Of a DNA stretch of 64,000 bases, positions 10,173 through 22,948 are shown piece by piece. Each line of letters begins with the position of its first letter. Positions within the stretch are counted from its first letter, which is position 1. Origin of the DNA: Anaspis maculata (Eukaryota > Arthropoda > Insecta > Coleoptera > Scraptiidae); NCBI GenBank assembly GCA_949128115.1, contig OX421963.1, forward strand, positions 83,647,602-83,711,601, written 5' to 3'. A program made the translations under genes and the position numbers. The notes beneath the pieces were generated by a model. That model was not told the DNA's origin. It saw nothing but the letters and a program-made list of their open reading frames with translations, and did no database searches.

Positions 10173-13125
10173 CTCTCGAAAAGCCTAGAGAACTACGACT
10201 ACGACTACTACCTATAAATGCTCCAAAAAGGTGACAGTAGCCGAAGATAGGCCGACCTGGGGGAATTTGTCACACTATTGCGGACAGCAACATTTGAAAG
10301 AATCGGGGAACTTCTTTCAAGGTGATATTCAGGTACAGGGAACCTATGAACTGATAAATCGTCCCAAAAACCTGACGATTTTTGCAAAAAGCCACACAGC
10401 AAAAGTATACCTTTTATCTTGTTTATTAATTTTACCTCACTGATCTCAACCTGCCTGCCAGTATCTGTACTGTACACTTATCACTTTGATAAGAGCTTTG
10501 ACACTTTGACTTTGATTTTTCACCATTCCACCTGCACCGTTACCATGTCACCGAGTCGTACAGATGCGCGCGCAGGCCAGGTGAAATGAAAGAGTGTATT
10601 GGGGGAAAAACGTGCCAGCAAGTGTCCTGTGGCAGCGGTTGTCACTGGAGGTGCAGAGAAGTAATGTTTCAGCTGTCACTGGGACACTTCCTGGTGCCTT
10701 CCTTGCTGCAGATTTCTCGTATCACTAAATTTCATCCTATTTTATATTTCTGGAAAAAAACATTTCAAAAGATTCATTATATTGTTTTTATTAGTTGCTG
10801 AGTTTCACGTTGAGGTAAGTATAAGCCTATAAGCGCTTGTCACTGAATGCTACAAATTCACAACTCATATCTGGCTGGAGCTATCTTGTCTCGGTTCTAA
10901 GTTCCTATTTGTGCATTCGTATCATTCGCGGACGAGTTCCAGTAGCCTTTGAAGAAATGAACAAGTTTTCGAGCGGCTCCTCCACCAATTGTACAGGTTT
11001 CTGGCTTATGTTCGAGCTGGACTCTCCAAAAGATACCGTATATTGTGTGGTAAGTAACAGTGACAAAGTTCCAATAAGCACCCAGCTGTTGACACTTGAG
11101 TGTATGAACTCTGATCGATCGACATCTGAATATCAAAATAGAACACGTCAGTGTCATCGATAGGGCTGCTCCTGGACGATGCATAACAGAGAAACCAAGC
11201 AGCGCGCTCCATCACCATCCTGTACATCTTGAAACTTCATTTGTGAATAATTACGTTTTACGATCTGAACTTAGCGGGGAACTCTGGCAAACGACAAACA
11301 ATAAACATCGCGAAATGTGCATTAAATTGTGCACATGTGCTGCTTCTTGTGTTTTTATCAAGGTGATCAGACAGCAGCAGCAGCACTGAACAACAATAAT
11401 TATTGTTATTGTGTACTTTACCGGACCGTCTATTGCCCACGCAACTTGATAGCCCGAGTTAGCATTAGATTGCGCCAGAGATGGTCCAATAAATTTCGCC
11501 CCTTATCGGAACGCAGAGCTTGTTAGGTAAATTACTTGAAAACTCACACTCTTCTTCCTCTTCTTCTCCTCCTCCTCGGCGGCTCTGATGTCGGTTCGGT
11601 TCAAAAGTGATCTATAAGTGATGACCACGCAGTGGTCCCGCGCGTCTTGCGCCAGAGCCCGACATTGTCCTCACATTAGCGGTCGTGTTCGCTCACGTGT
11701 CGCTCGCCACAAAGACAAGAGATATAAATTAGATATCCAGCACAAACACAGAATACATTTTTAAAACCATATCAGATTTGAATTCTGTATCAATCATGGT
11801 CGCGTCTAACACGAGCCGTGGCGTTAGGACGGCCGGTCTTGAAAAATGCACGTGATTCAGGAACCGTACAGGCAACATTTATATTACATGTGACTCACGC
11901 CATTAAAGGCACGCGTGATTTATGGTGCGCTTTGCGACCACAACAAACGCAAGTAATTCCACCCATTTCCACACACACACACTTATAATTCAGTGCGAGA
12001 TGCTTTCAGAAGAAGAGCACGAACCGCGTGATGCTCGGATGGTCAGCGGTGTCAGTGTAACCGCAACTTCAGCTTCAGCCATTTGTAGAGAGGAATAGAT
12101 AGATAGATAATAATTTATTTGCTCAAGAATGGAATTAACGGAATGGAATGATTAATAAATTATACCTGGGGAGGTGTTAAGCGGCCAGACAAAGAGATAT
12201 GTATACTACACTTCTTGGTCTGTGTTACAAAAAAATACGTACCCACCCTCTAGCCAAAATTCACCGCTAAATTGATTCTCTTCGCGAAATCAAGACAGCA
12301 ATTTTATTCAATAGGATGGAAGGGTAAACTGCAGCTTTTTTCCAAAGGATCACTGATGTATGCTTTTGTATCCAAGAAAATGCTATTCCAACCGGACAAG
12401 TCACTAAAATTTCAGAAACTCACAATCGCTCGCGATCAGAAATAATAATCCTTTTACAAAAAAAAAGATGTTCTTCCTCTATGAGCTTTCTTCTGATGTT
12501 TCGCATATTATGTTTGTGCGTGACACACCAGATATTTTCTGATAAAGTCACTCTCAATAGTTGATGATCAAACTCTCGTTTTTCCTCGTACGTAGTTTTC
12601 TTTGCTTCAATCAACAGTCTTCAGGAGTGCTCTTGAAGGTTTTTGGTAGCGATTTTCATTTATCTTCCGTGTGGTTGATTTCTTCCTCTCCTCTTCCTGA
12701 TCTTCCTTGTATTTTCTCAGTTCTACTTAATTTTCTATTTTCTGTATCTCCGGGTAGCGATCCCGATAGAGTTTTTGAATGCTACTATTGATTTCCGGGT
12801 CTTTCAGTTCTGTGATACCTAATCATTGTGCTTTTGCATGTCTTATCGTTGAATGAATATCCGATCACGACCTCCACGTTCCTGTGTAACTTGCCTGGCC
12901 ATTCCAGCTGTACAATTCCTTCAGAGCATTTGGATGCTGACAGTTTTGTCTTTAACCAAGGTGCATTTCTCTCCAGCCTTTGTTTCCTTAATGGACTCCG
13001 GTGATAAGGGTCTTCTATTCTTCTTCCTCAATTTGTTTCAATACTGACGAACTACTTTTGTTCAGAAAAGATGAAACGAAATTCAGAGGACCTAGAAATT
13101 GTTGTATTTATTTGAATTCAAACCA
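10173..13125. other. No recognisable gene
   Basis: Only short frames in all phases. There is an (AGAT)n-like run at about 12098-12110 and a CAG/CTC-rich patch at 11370-11580. No element termini or RNA genes were identified. Confidence 0.45.
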
Positions 13126-13311
13126 GGCCTTAGTCCTTCGGCATCGCCAGTGGTGTTGGCTCGGAAAGCAAATGGAGAGCTACGGTTTTGTTTTGATGTC
13201 CGCAGGTTGAACGAGGTAACAAAGCAAGATGCGTACCTGTTCCTAATCTCACACGTGGATAACAGCTTGGAACGCTTGGCGCAGACACAGCATCTGTCAA
13301 GCTTGGATCTA
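13126..13311 (+). pseudogene. Decayed Gypsy-type reverse transcriptase, 5' piece
   Basis: The frame reads Ser-Pro-Val-Val-Leu-Ala-Arg-Lys-Ala-Asn-Gly-Glu, then Arg-Phe-Cys-Phe-Asp-Val-Arg-Arg-Leu-Asn, then an Asp-Ala-Tyr block and Leu-Ser-Ser-Leu-Asp-Leu. These are the conserved opening blocks of a Ty3/Gypsy reverse transcriptase. The gene is cut at 13311 by a TIR element and resumes at 16182. Upstream pol and gag are not recognisable. It is a fossil similar in type to the fragment at 37041. Confidence 0.75.
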
Positions 13312-16181
13312 CCGGGTGGGCCATGAAAAAACCGTGCTCGGAATTTTTTCTTCTAAAATTTTTATTTTGCCACCAATATTATCGAACTTTTCAGCATTGG
13401 CTAGCCAGTTGAATAGGCTATCATTTCCATATTTCAAAATGGCCGACATATCAAAATCGACGATGGCAGAAACAATTGAAAATAGGCCTCCGTTTGTTTC
13501 CGTTGCTTTTTATTGAAAGTTAAATCTGAATTTTGATTTCAATTTATTCAGCGTAAGCTCACATACTCGCTTAAATTTGTCAATAAGGTAGAAATAAATG
13601 TCATACAGGTGAAGAATGATAACAAATATAACATGTACACATCGTCAATATACTTATATGAATAACAGTACCCACATGATATAGATGTAGTCACAAAAAG
13701 GAACACAAGAGAACATCAAAATATATAATCGAGATATTCAGAAACAGAATTAAAAGCATTGCTCATCAGAATTTGTTTGATTTTTTCCTAGATATTTCTT
13801 AGATCTTCTATAGAAGATCTTATATACCGTTAGCAGAAACTCAAAACCAATAATGAATTATGGGAAATAGACCTTTCTTCAGTGGCGGCTCGTGGATTTT
13901 TAGCAAGGAGGGCTCAAGCTAATAACAAATTCGCGAGCTGAGAACTATAATGTTCTATCTGCACTTCTTGTAGAAAATGTTTTTCGAACTTCGAACCAGC
14001 AAAACATGGACAAATGTTTCCTGATATAAACAATTAGATCAGAAACTAGAGAAAGAGGCTTTTATTCCCTTCCCATTTCTGATCTAATTGTTCAAATCAT
14101 GAAACATTTCGTCCATGTTTTGTTGGTTCGAAGTTCGAAAAACATTTTCTACAAAGAGTGCAAATAGAACAGTTCTCAGTTCGCGAAATGACGAAACTCG
14201 AGACAAAAACTATTTTGTCGTATCCGCATCACATCACAACCATATGGAGTTTTAGCATTTACTGTTGACAAAATTACGTGTGAGTTAATGCACCACGAAT
14301 TTATTCTTGCGGGTTCGATTTGCTTCATATTCAGGAAACAATGCTGTAATCGGACGTCCGTTGTTTTTTTGCATTTATTTCTTCTTGTAGGCTTGATGAC
14401 CTAAATGTACCTTTTTTAGGTCAGCTATCTTCATGTTTGCAAACTGTTGACTAATCGAAGAGTACATGAATAATTATATCGATTATTTCAATCAGCTGGG
14501 GGCTCGAGAAACGGAGCCCATATCTGCAGTATAGAGCGGGAGCCGCGTCCCGCGTTGCCATGGTTACGGCACATGTTTTGCGCGGGTGCACCCCGGCATC
14601 ACCGCATCGGCGGTGGGCGCCGAATGCGGAGCCCAAGACAAACTTCTTCGACCGTGCGATCGCTTAGAATTATTTTGTTAAAATATTAATTGACTAATGA
14701 CTGAACGTTTTTGCACCAAACCAAATCTTTGGAATAAGTATAATTAATAAAATGCATTTCATGTCTTCCTACCGATAAAAATCTCTTGCCGCCTTTAGCG
14801 TTGGGGGGGCGCCGCCCTTGAGCCCTCCCTCACCAGCCGCCACTGCCTTTCTTGTCAATTCAAGACCACAAACAGTGAAATCGGGCCATCTTCTCACAAA
14901 CTATTGCGAGTTGAAGGAAAGCCCCCTTTCGGTTTTTTCATTTCTGCATAATTGATCCAAATTTGGATATCCTGCCCGCCAATCCGCCATTTGGTCATTT
15001 CTCAACCAATTCTCTCAAATTTGGTGTCAATGGCTAGCCAATTTGACAGGCTATCCTTTTGATATAATAAAATGACGTGCATGTCAAAATCCAAGACGGC
15101 ATAAGCAATTGAAAATAGAATTTCTTTTTCCTCATTGCTTTCTCGATAAAAATTCAGCAGAAAGTCCAAACCAATAATTATTATGAGGGAATAGATCTTT
15201 TTTGACAATTCAAGACCACAACCAATCAAATCGGTTCATCTGCTGAGGAGCTACGGCGAGTTGATGCAAAGTCAACCTACCGGTTCCTTATTCCCGCATA
15301 AATGACCCAAATTTAGGAATCCTGCCCGCCATATCCTTATATCCTAACCGATTTTTTCAAATTTGACATCAATGGCTAGCGAAATGGACAAACTGCCATT
15401 TTCATGTGAAAAAATGGCCAAAATGTCAAAATTCAAAATGGCGGAAACTATTGAAAATGGGCCTCATTCGTCCTTGTTGGAATAGATAAACGGAAAGTAG
15501 GCTTTGCTTGAACTGGCCGTAGCTTCTCAGCAGATGACCCGATTTGATTGGTTGTGGTCTTGAATTGTCAAAGAAGGTCTATTCCTTCATAATAATTGTT
15601 GACTTGGACTTTCTGCTTATTTTTATTGAAAAGCAATGAGGACAAAAGAAATTATATTTTAAAGTGCTTTCGCTATCTTGGATTTTGACAGGTCGACCAT
15701 TTTCTCACATGAAAAAGGTAGCCTGTCCAATTGCCAAGTCATTGATACCAAATTTGAAAAAATCGGTTGAGAAATGAGCATATGGCGGATTGGCGGGCAG
15801 GACATCTAAATTTGGGTCAATTCTGCGGAAATGGAGAAAATCCGAAAGTAGACTTCGCTTTAACTCGCAATAGCTCCTCAGCAAATGCCGCGGTCTTATT
15901 GGTTGTGGTCGTAAATTGATGAGAAAGGTTTCTTCTTCCATAATACATTATTGGTTTTGACTTTCTGGTAACTTTGAATAAAAAGCAACGAGAACAAAAG
16001 AAGGCCTATTTTCAATTGTTTCTGTAATCTTGAATTTTGATATGTCGGCCATTTTGAAATACGGAAATGATAGCCTGTTCAATTGGCTATCCAATGCTGA
16101 AAAGTTTGATAAAATCAGTGGCGGAATACAAATTTTAGCTGGAAAAATCCCGAGCACGGTTTTTTTTTATGGCCCACCCGG
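13312..16181. mobile_element. TA-flanked TIR element with multi-unit inverted subrepeats
   Basis: The termini CCGGGTGGGCC and GGCCCACCCGG are exact inverted repeats, extended with a few mismatches over about 45 bp (AAAACCGTGCTCGG block), and flanked by TA at 13310-13311 and 16182-16183. The interior consists of diverged units of about 150-330 bp around phrases such as AAATGGCCGACATATCAAAAT and CAATTCAAGACCACAA. The units lie in one orientation in the left half and inverted in the right half. No transposase frame remains. The insertion splits a Gypsy reverse transcriptase. The TA duplication is compatible with Tc1/mariner-type integration. A hAT-like element is nested inside. Confidence 0.75.
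13880..14845. mobile_element. Non-autonomous hAT-like element
   Basis: It begins CAGTGGCGGCTCGTGG and ends CCAGCCGCCACTG, with perfect 8-bp flanking repeats CCTTTCTT at 13872-13879 and 14846-14853. An 8-bp duplication and CAGTGGCGG-type ends fit hAT elements. Only 966 bp long, without a transposase, so non-autonomous. A large internal hairpin (about 13926-14190) has arms containing TTCGAACTTCGAA-like sequence. It sits inside the TA-flanked element and is therefore younger than it. Confidence 0.8.
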
Positions 16182-17215
16182 TACCTGAGGGCAGCCTACT
16201 GGCAGATTCCCCTGAAACTCAAGAGTTGTGAGCGCACGGCTTTCGTCGTGCCTGCCCGCGGTTTAATTGAATTTGAGGCTCTATCATTTGGACTACACAA
16301 CGCCGTTCTGCACTCCAGCATTTGATGAACCGTCAACTGGGCTATAATCTGGAACCTTTCCTACTTGTGTATCTGGACGATATAATCGTAGCACCTTCGA
16401 CGCACCTTCGAAAAACACCTGGGGGTGCTTTAGCTAATACACTCTCGACTAAAGAAGGCCAACCTAATCATCAACCTCGAGAGGCATTTCCGCTTTTTGA
16501 TGAACCTTTGTTAACCCCGTATAGATCCCGAGAAAGTAACAGTGATGCTCAACTTCCCCAGACCAGCGAGCGTAACAAAGCTAAAGCGATTCATTCAAAT
16601 GTTAGTCAATATCACCGCTACCTCTTGTCCTTTTTCTCTTGTAGAACGCTCCATTGACCAAGCTGATGAAAGGAAAACAACAAAAAGTCACAAAAGTTGG
16701 AGTGAACTGAAGAAGCTGGGACCAGTTTTGCAAGGATGAAGGGAGCTTTAGTGAACGCGGCCGTGTTGAGTCCGGATTTTTCCTGGAAATCAACATCACA
16801 ATGCGACGCTTCCGGCCAAAAAGTGGGTAGTGCCCTTGCCTAGGAAGATGACGAGGGATGAGAAGTCGTGATTGCGTAAACAAGCCGCACGCTTCCAGCC
16901 GCTGAACGCAACTACACGGTGACAGCAAAAGAGCTTCTTGCTATCTTGCTGTTTCCTTTAAGGCAAGCCAACACCAGCTCCACTGAAAAACACTTAGAAG
17001 ACGTCTTTGTGCTGTTCGGAAGTCCCCAGATTCTCACGTGTGACAGCGCGACTTGTTTCCAAAGAAATTTCAAATTTCAGTTCAGAGAATTTCGCGGATT
17101 CTGTGAATCGTTTGAAACACAAATATGGTATATGGCTTTATACCATCCCCAAGTGAACCAAGTGGAGCGTGTGAACCGCGTGATTGAGTGTTCCACGGAT
17201 TTCAAGAGAAAATGA
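16182..17215 (+). pseudogene. Decayed Gypsy pol: RT core, RNase H scrap, integrase core
   Basis: The reverse transcriptase resumes with Ala-Ala-Tyr-Trp-Gln-Ile-Pro-Leu and reaches the catalytic Tyr-Leu-Asp-Asp box near 16370. An RNase H-like Tyr-Thr-Val-Thr-Ala-Lys-Glu-Leu-Leu-Ala block follows at about 16912. Then come integrase blocks: Phe-Gly-Ser-Pro-Gln-Ile-Leu-Thr-Cys-Asp, and Tyr-His-Pro-Gln-Val-Asn-Gln-Val-Glu-Arg-Val-Asn-Arg with the catalytic Asp and Glu still visible. Stops, frameshifts and missing middle parts show that it cannot work. Confidence 0.75.
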
Positions 17216-18395
17216 ATTCAAATATTGGAGCCTTCGTAGAGCTCATTTGCTTTTCATTCAATTTTTTTGCATTCATTTAGGCCCCGAAAAAATTGATGAA
17301 ATTTCGCCTGACGTCACGCGCTTACTGGTACCAGAGTGCGTAACAGATGGCGCCAAACGACGCGATACAATTTCTCGCTAGATATTGTACGGCATCGGTA
17401 ACGCGGTGAACTCCGAACATCCCAGCGTGTCAGCCTGTCAACCTGACAAACAGCTGATCCCAAGAAAAAAGTGAAGTGTTATCGTAAGCAAGCATCAGCA
17501 GCATTCTGCAACACCAGCCACGCTGGGGCTAAGTTAGCCCGTCACAGATGGTGATAATAAAAATAAAATTTGCGAAAACAAGGGAACTTCTGTGTCAATT
17601 TTGGAGTGCTTTGTGTTGGAATGTGGGTGCAATTTCCTGATTACAATCACGTTAACATTACTTGAAAAGCATTCGAATATTCCCAATACCCCCCTATTGT
17701 GTACCCCTGGAGCAGGAGGTGGAGTTAGAAAGACTGAAGTGTTTGCATGAATCAAAAACAAATTCATTTCACCCGAGAGTTCACCACTAAGGGCCGTTTT
17801 GCAGCGGTCTGACCGACTTCGCTGTTCTGAGAATAAGTGAGTGATGTATTGAAAGATATAACTACCTACCTATTGTTCATTTACACCGGATAAGGTTCCC
17901 TTATCCGATGGTAAAGAATCGATTTACGATATGACAAGAAAACCGATTTATCAAGACACAAACTCTGCTGGGATGCTCACAGAAAAATTCAGGAATGCTA
18001 CCAGAAGCTCTCTCACTGATTTGCGGCGCTAACCTAGCTTGGTGGCCGTCATGGTTGCCTTCCTCAAAGCCACTGAAAGGACGTTTTTTCAAGATTGCTC
18101 TCGCTAGTGCAGTCTTTTCTAATTCAGACAACAAATGTCATGTGATTTGAAATTTTGAATTGCACGTGAAAATTGACAAAACGTGATTCAGATATGAAGA
18201 CGCTAAAATGTCGGCAAAGAGGGTCACGATAGGTTTGCGCGCGAGGTTCACCGAGTGACGTCATGAATTTATAAGAAATTTTTTCTTCTACAAAATTAGA
18301 CGAGAAATTAACGTGCGTATTACATGCAATGGTTAATTAGATCAGAAACAATCGGAATACTCAATAAAAATCACCTTTTTTTTTCCAATATAACA
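17216..18395. other. Insertion or scrambled DNA between two Gypsy integrase pieces
   Basis: It separates the integrase catalytic part from its C-terminal part. TGACGTCAC-containing segments occur near both ends (about 17308 and 18255) in inverted orientation and could be degenerate termini of an inserted element, but no duplication is clear. Confidence 0.3.
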
Positions 18396-18850
18396 CCCCA
18401 TTGGAGCCGCTATACTGCGATCAAGAAGTTAGCAAGATCGGTGGCCGTAAGCCAATCAACGGGGGTCAGCCCCGTTCACATGAATTTTGGCGGATACGTC
18501 CCAAACGACGGTCGATTTATTGCGACATGGGTAATGTTTCAGATACAAACTTATCTTCCTTTGATCCCGATAAGTACACCCGAGAGTTAGCTATTGACAA
18601 AAATCTTCCAAGATGTGCAGCAAAAATTGAGAAAAACTTACGAGGAAAATACGAGAACATATAATCTCTAAAAGCGACCGGCGGATAATTATCGGATATG
18701 CGACCTCGTGTGGGAGAAGAACTACGTCCTTTCGGACAAGGCGCAAAATTTTATCGCAAAACTTGCTCCCAAACACGTACTGTGCCGAGTCGTAAAGGTT
18801 GTATCACCACTTGTATAAGACTTGTTCAAGACAAGGACGACGTCAACGAT
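18396..18850 (+). pseudogene. Decayed Gypsy integrase C-terminal region
   Basis: Readable blocks are Thr-Gly-Val-Ser-Pro-Val-His-Met-Asn-Phe-Gly, a charged helix (Ala-Lys-Ile-Glu-Lys-Asn-Leu-Arg) and a later Arg-Pro-Arg-Val-Gly-Glu-Glu-Leu stretch. A Lys-Val-Val-Ser-Pro-Leu-Val-like tail follows near 18800. This is the order seen in the C-terminal domain of Gypsy integrases, where the polypeptide contacts DNA. Several frame changes. Probably the same element as 13126-17215. Confidence 0.55.
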
Positions 18851-20848
18851 AGCTGATGGCACTGGATGGATTTGGGGCCATACAATGATGGAGTAGACTC
18901 CGAATAAAAGCTATATAAATGTGTGGGTGAATGTGAAGACCCGTTAATGAAGGAAGAATCAGGAATGTGCTAACTGTTTTGTGATTGTGAGGTTTTTGAA
19001 GAGGACGAGAGTCTCCGGCTGGGCGTTGATTGTCGACTGGCGTTTCTAGCTTTGTTCTGGATAGATTTGTGTTCGCATTCTCCTTCCTCCCTCTCCGAAA
19101 AGGCTCATAGTGGGAGCGAAAAATTCTGAGTCTCAAGTTATACATAGCTATATAATGTTTTGAGGAGCTCCGCAGAGAGTTCACCCTTCGAGTTGGAATC
19201 TAGAAATAGTTCCAGTGTAAATAGCTAGATATGTAGTTTAACTCAGTTCAGAGTGTGCTTGAACGTGTGAATGGTTAGCTTAAGTTGTAGAATAAATTTA
19301 AATATTACATGCTCCATCCCAAAACATTTAGTTATTTCTCGCTTGCGTGTTTTCGACTCGTATATGCGGTATGCTTCAGTGACAACGATCAGAATGTTAT
19401 ATTTGCCATAACGGATCACATCTGAACCACAGGTGAAATTCAAATCGTCTTATATCAATCAAGGCATCATACTGAATGGGAATGACTCGAGGAATGACTT
19501 CTATAGAACAGTCAGAACAAAAAACTTGAAAAACAGTCAAGTTAGGCTGGACGGAGAGGATCGATGGCTCCGAGTTCGACTTTTCACAAAATTCAATAAA
19601 ATATCATCAAGGGCTCACATCAAGGCCCTGTCATACTCGCAAAGCGTGAATGTGGGTTCTCAGTGAGTATAAATAGTCGCTACCTCACGGCTTGTTAAGG
19701 AAACTTACTTGTGTTACAATAATAGTCGTCCTTGTTTACTTTTATTTCTCCTATTTACACTAATTTTACAATATGTAAATTGAACAAGGTTGATTTTCCA
19801 CGCCCTTCCGGAACCATTGTAGGAAAAGATCAACAAGACACGCCACTGCTTTGATGCAAATACACAAAAAGGTGCAACCATATAAATTGCACGTATAAAC
19901 ACGCGTTTAGGCGCAAGTTATCTTGTCTCGCTCTCAGATTTTTGCGTCATGCCTTATAGGAGTACATTAGCGTGTTAAAAGTTGCTTGGTAAAAATCGAC
20001 AACATGTGTGCGAGGTGTGATCTCTATGCTCCCCGTATACCAGCTATGATTAATCCGAGGCGATAAGGACATTAATAAATTACCGCAGTGTCGCGCTTGA
20101 AACTTGCAGCATGACGCGGAATTTTCACGTAAATAGCGGGAATTTATTCACATCAAGTCCGTTTCATTCCTGTATTTATCTAACCTTTTGTATAGAGACA
20201 ACTTGGAAATTGTAGCATCACTTTTTTGCTTGACATGCGTGAGGTGTGTCTGTTAATTTTTTCTTTTTGGAAAATACACATTTCTCTTATCTTTGCCTCA
20301 TGATGGGCAGCCCCGGTGTGTGCAATCTCGCAGAATCTCGTGCGGTGAAGCAAGCGCGACGTGATTGCCGCAGTTTATACACAAAGAGCACACACACAAA
20401 GTGTGAATTGATGTCAACACCTTCATCTCTCTCTCATAATCTCTTAATCTTCTGCACCTAACTTGAAAGTTTGAATAATTGCGGGGCACTAATGATGCTC
20501 TTTTATCGGGCTAAATGTCGATGAATGGCCGGCGAGTTATGACTCTCACTCGGACTAATTGTGCCTCTTCATTGAGCGAGATCTCCCCATTATCCCCTGC
20601 GGAAAATTTTATTATATCGCCGAAGAGCATACAATTTGCGTGGTTCACTACACACACAATATTTATTATGATTATTATTGATTGATTCGCGAATTGATGG
20701 GCTTTGTGCAACTCAATACCGGCCGCTAATCTGCAACAAGAGCGCGGCTAAGTGGTCGTAATAATTGCAATTATTGTTGTATCAATCGAAAGTGTTCTCA
20801 CGGAATGTTGCGCTTTGGAGTATTTCATAAGAGCAAGAGCAGAGGTAA
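18851..20848. other. No recognisable feature
   Basis: No protein family, RNA gene or repeat termini recognised in this stretch. Confidence 0.45.
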
Positions 20849-21609
20849 TAGCGTGTTCCGATTTGTGTAAATTTTACCCGGTGAATTTTGATTCCTTGAC
20901 GTTAGTAAAATTTACCTGACAGCATTTCGGAACGCAAGCGGTAAACAGGGGCGGTAAATTAAATTGAGGTTGAGTGACGTGCTACCAAATCTGAAAGTCT
21001 GCAGATCAGATCAGGGATGACACGGAAGCAGATGCATCTAGATTCTTATTACTACTAGTAAATTCCAGTACCTATTCTAGGTACTGGAATTTGAGGCAGA
21101 ACCAGGGCAGAACAAGAAAATGGTCTTCCTGAATAACCGCAGTGAATCGACAAGCAAATGATAAATGGAGGCAAAGAGCACATGGCCAGCAAAAAAGAGA
21201 CAAGATCGCATGCGCCTTAAAAACATTGTTCATCTGATCTTTTGGTTACAGTGCTGGAAGGGGTTGTTCGGCTGGCTGAGGTGCTGAAGCAGTGCGTAGG
21301 AAACCGTTTTGTTTTCAGTATCACGACATACATTGTCTGCATCTCGGAAATTCTTTTGGTTGCGGTGTTGCGGTGCTGGAAGGAGTTGTTCGGCTGGCTG
21401 TAGCAGTAAAGCGTAGGACATCGTTTTCAATGTCACGATCTGTAATATTACTGCCAATAGCGTCACATTTACTGAAAATCACTGAGCTCCTACACGCGGT
21501 ACAAGGCTGACACGCGGTAAACTTCTGTGAAATTCACCGCGTCCCGTTTTATAATTTGACAGCGGTAATTTTTACAATTGTAAAATTTACCTCAAATCGG
21601 AACACGCTA
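20849..21609. mobile_element. Short TIR element with TA flanks
   Basis: The terminal inverted repeats are GCGTGTTCCGATTTG (20851) and CAAATCGGAACACGC-type (21607), with further matching of the AAATTTTAC segment inside. TA at both ends could be the target duplication. The interior has no transposase. It holds a diverged direct duplication of about 115 bp (around 21240-21340 and 21355-21455, sharing GTGCTGGAAGG and TTGTTCGGCTGGCTG). Confidence 0.7.
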
Positions 21610-22241
21610 TAAGTAAAGTGATCACCTAGTACGTAGTTTACAAGATTATGGAGCTGAACTTCAGGCACCTGAACTGCTCTATGTTATAGCTAGACATTGC
21701 CAAATTCCACCTAACATATGTCAGATATCAAACCAGTTTTTGTGGCAAAGTCCTCTAAAGTGAAACTTGGCAGTACTTTGTGGTATTGGAGAACTTTCAG
21801 TAGTCAATATAATATCTCACATGATTGATTTGTTGGGTCTCGAATCAGTAGAAGAACATAAATGTAACAAAAATTGATTGAATTTATCTAAATACTTAGA
21901 CTTAATATCAGGTTAGGATTATCTAAATATAACTGGTATATCAACGGGATATGATGCGTAGAGTTACGTTCTAATTCGGATCATTTTTGCGGCTGCGGTG
22001 CAAATTCCAGGCGAGTACTGCAATCTGCAGAGACTCAAAACATTCTAAGACCTGGAAGACCATGGAGCACACACGAGAAAGTTCGAGAAAGTTGACTAGT
22101 GAGCTCCCATTCTCGTGGTCTAAGGACTCACTGAACCAAAAATCAGCTTTGGGCGAATTTGTTTCCGGTATTTATGATATAAAGTCCAGATTGACTGGGA
22201 TAATATACTGCGCCAATCAACTGGGTTGCACCTTCATAGTA

Positions 22242-22948
22242 GTACAGGAAAAATATTGAAAAAATCGGCAAAACCTCGGAATAAATATGGACATCATGAA
22301 AATTTTATATTCTGTTCAGAATTGAGTCAGAACGCCGCGCCGGCTCAAGTTCAAATCAATTTTTTAAACTCGAGAAACAAAATTATACATCGAGTGGATG
22401 ATTTTTGTGGAGAATACACTTCAATTCAATGGTCCCTGAAAATTTTCTGAAAATGAACACCTCCAACAGTAAAAAACAAATTCGTCAAAATTGTCAGAGA
22501 AAAAACAAGTTTTCTCAAGTTAACTTGTTCAAACTTGTTTTCATTCAAATTCACACATCGGATACGAGTTCAGGAGATTGGATTTAGTCGGAAAAGATAC
22601 CAAACTTGTCATGATCGGTTCTACATGGCCATAAAAACAAAATGGACCACCTAGCACAGCTTTGTCCCTCCACTACTCCCCTTCAACAATGATGGACACT
22701 TTTTGTGCCAAAATGGTATCAATGGGATATGATACGTCGAACTATAATGTATTCGCATCCAATGGGTTGACAGGTTCCATCACCTCCATTTTTACCAGCA
22801 ATTTTTTACCCTTTCTCCAATAACTCAAAACCCCCGGGTGCGATTTTTGGCGATTTTGTATATGTTGTAAAGCACTCAATTCTGAACAAAATATCAAATT
22901 TTCAGCACGTCCATATTTTTTCCGAGGTTGAAATCTATCTTTCTTGTA
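22242..22948. mobile_element. Long-TIR element GTACARG family, copy 1
   Basis: The ends are GTACAGGAAAAATATTG and CTATCTTTCTTGTAC, followed inward by near-identical arms (ACCTCGGAATAAATATGG and its complement CCATATTTTTTCCGAGGT). The same family occurs at 46544-47638, where the arms are longer. TA flanks both ends. The left arm here is shortened, which makes the element asymmetric. No coding region is visible. Confidence 0.65.

Noticed and set aside
13099..13326. Intact Gypsy pol
   Set aside because: Only conserved blocks remain, and the gene is split by a transposon with later frameshifts.
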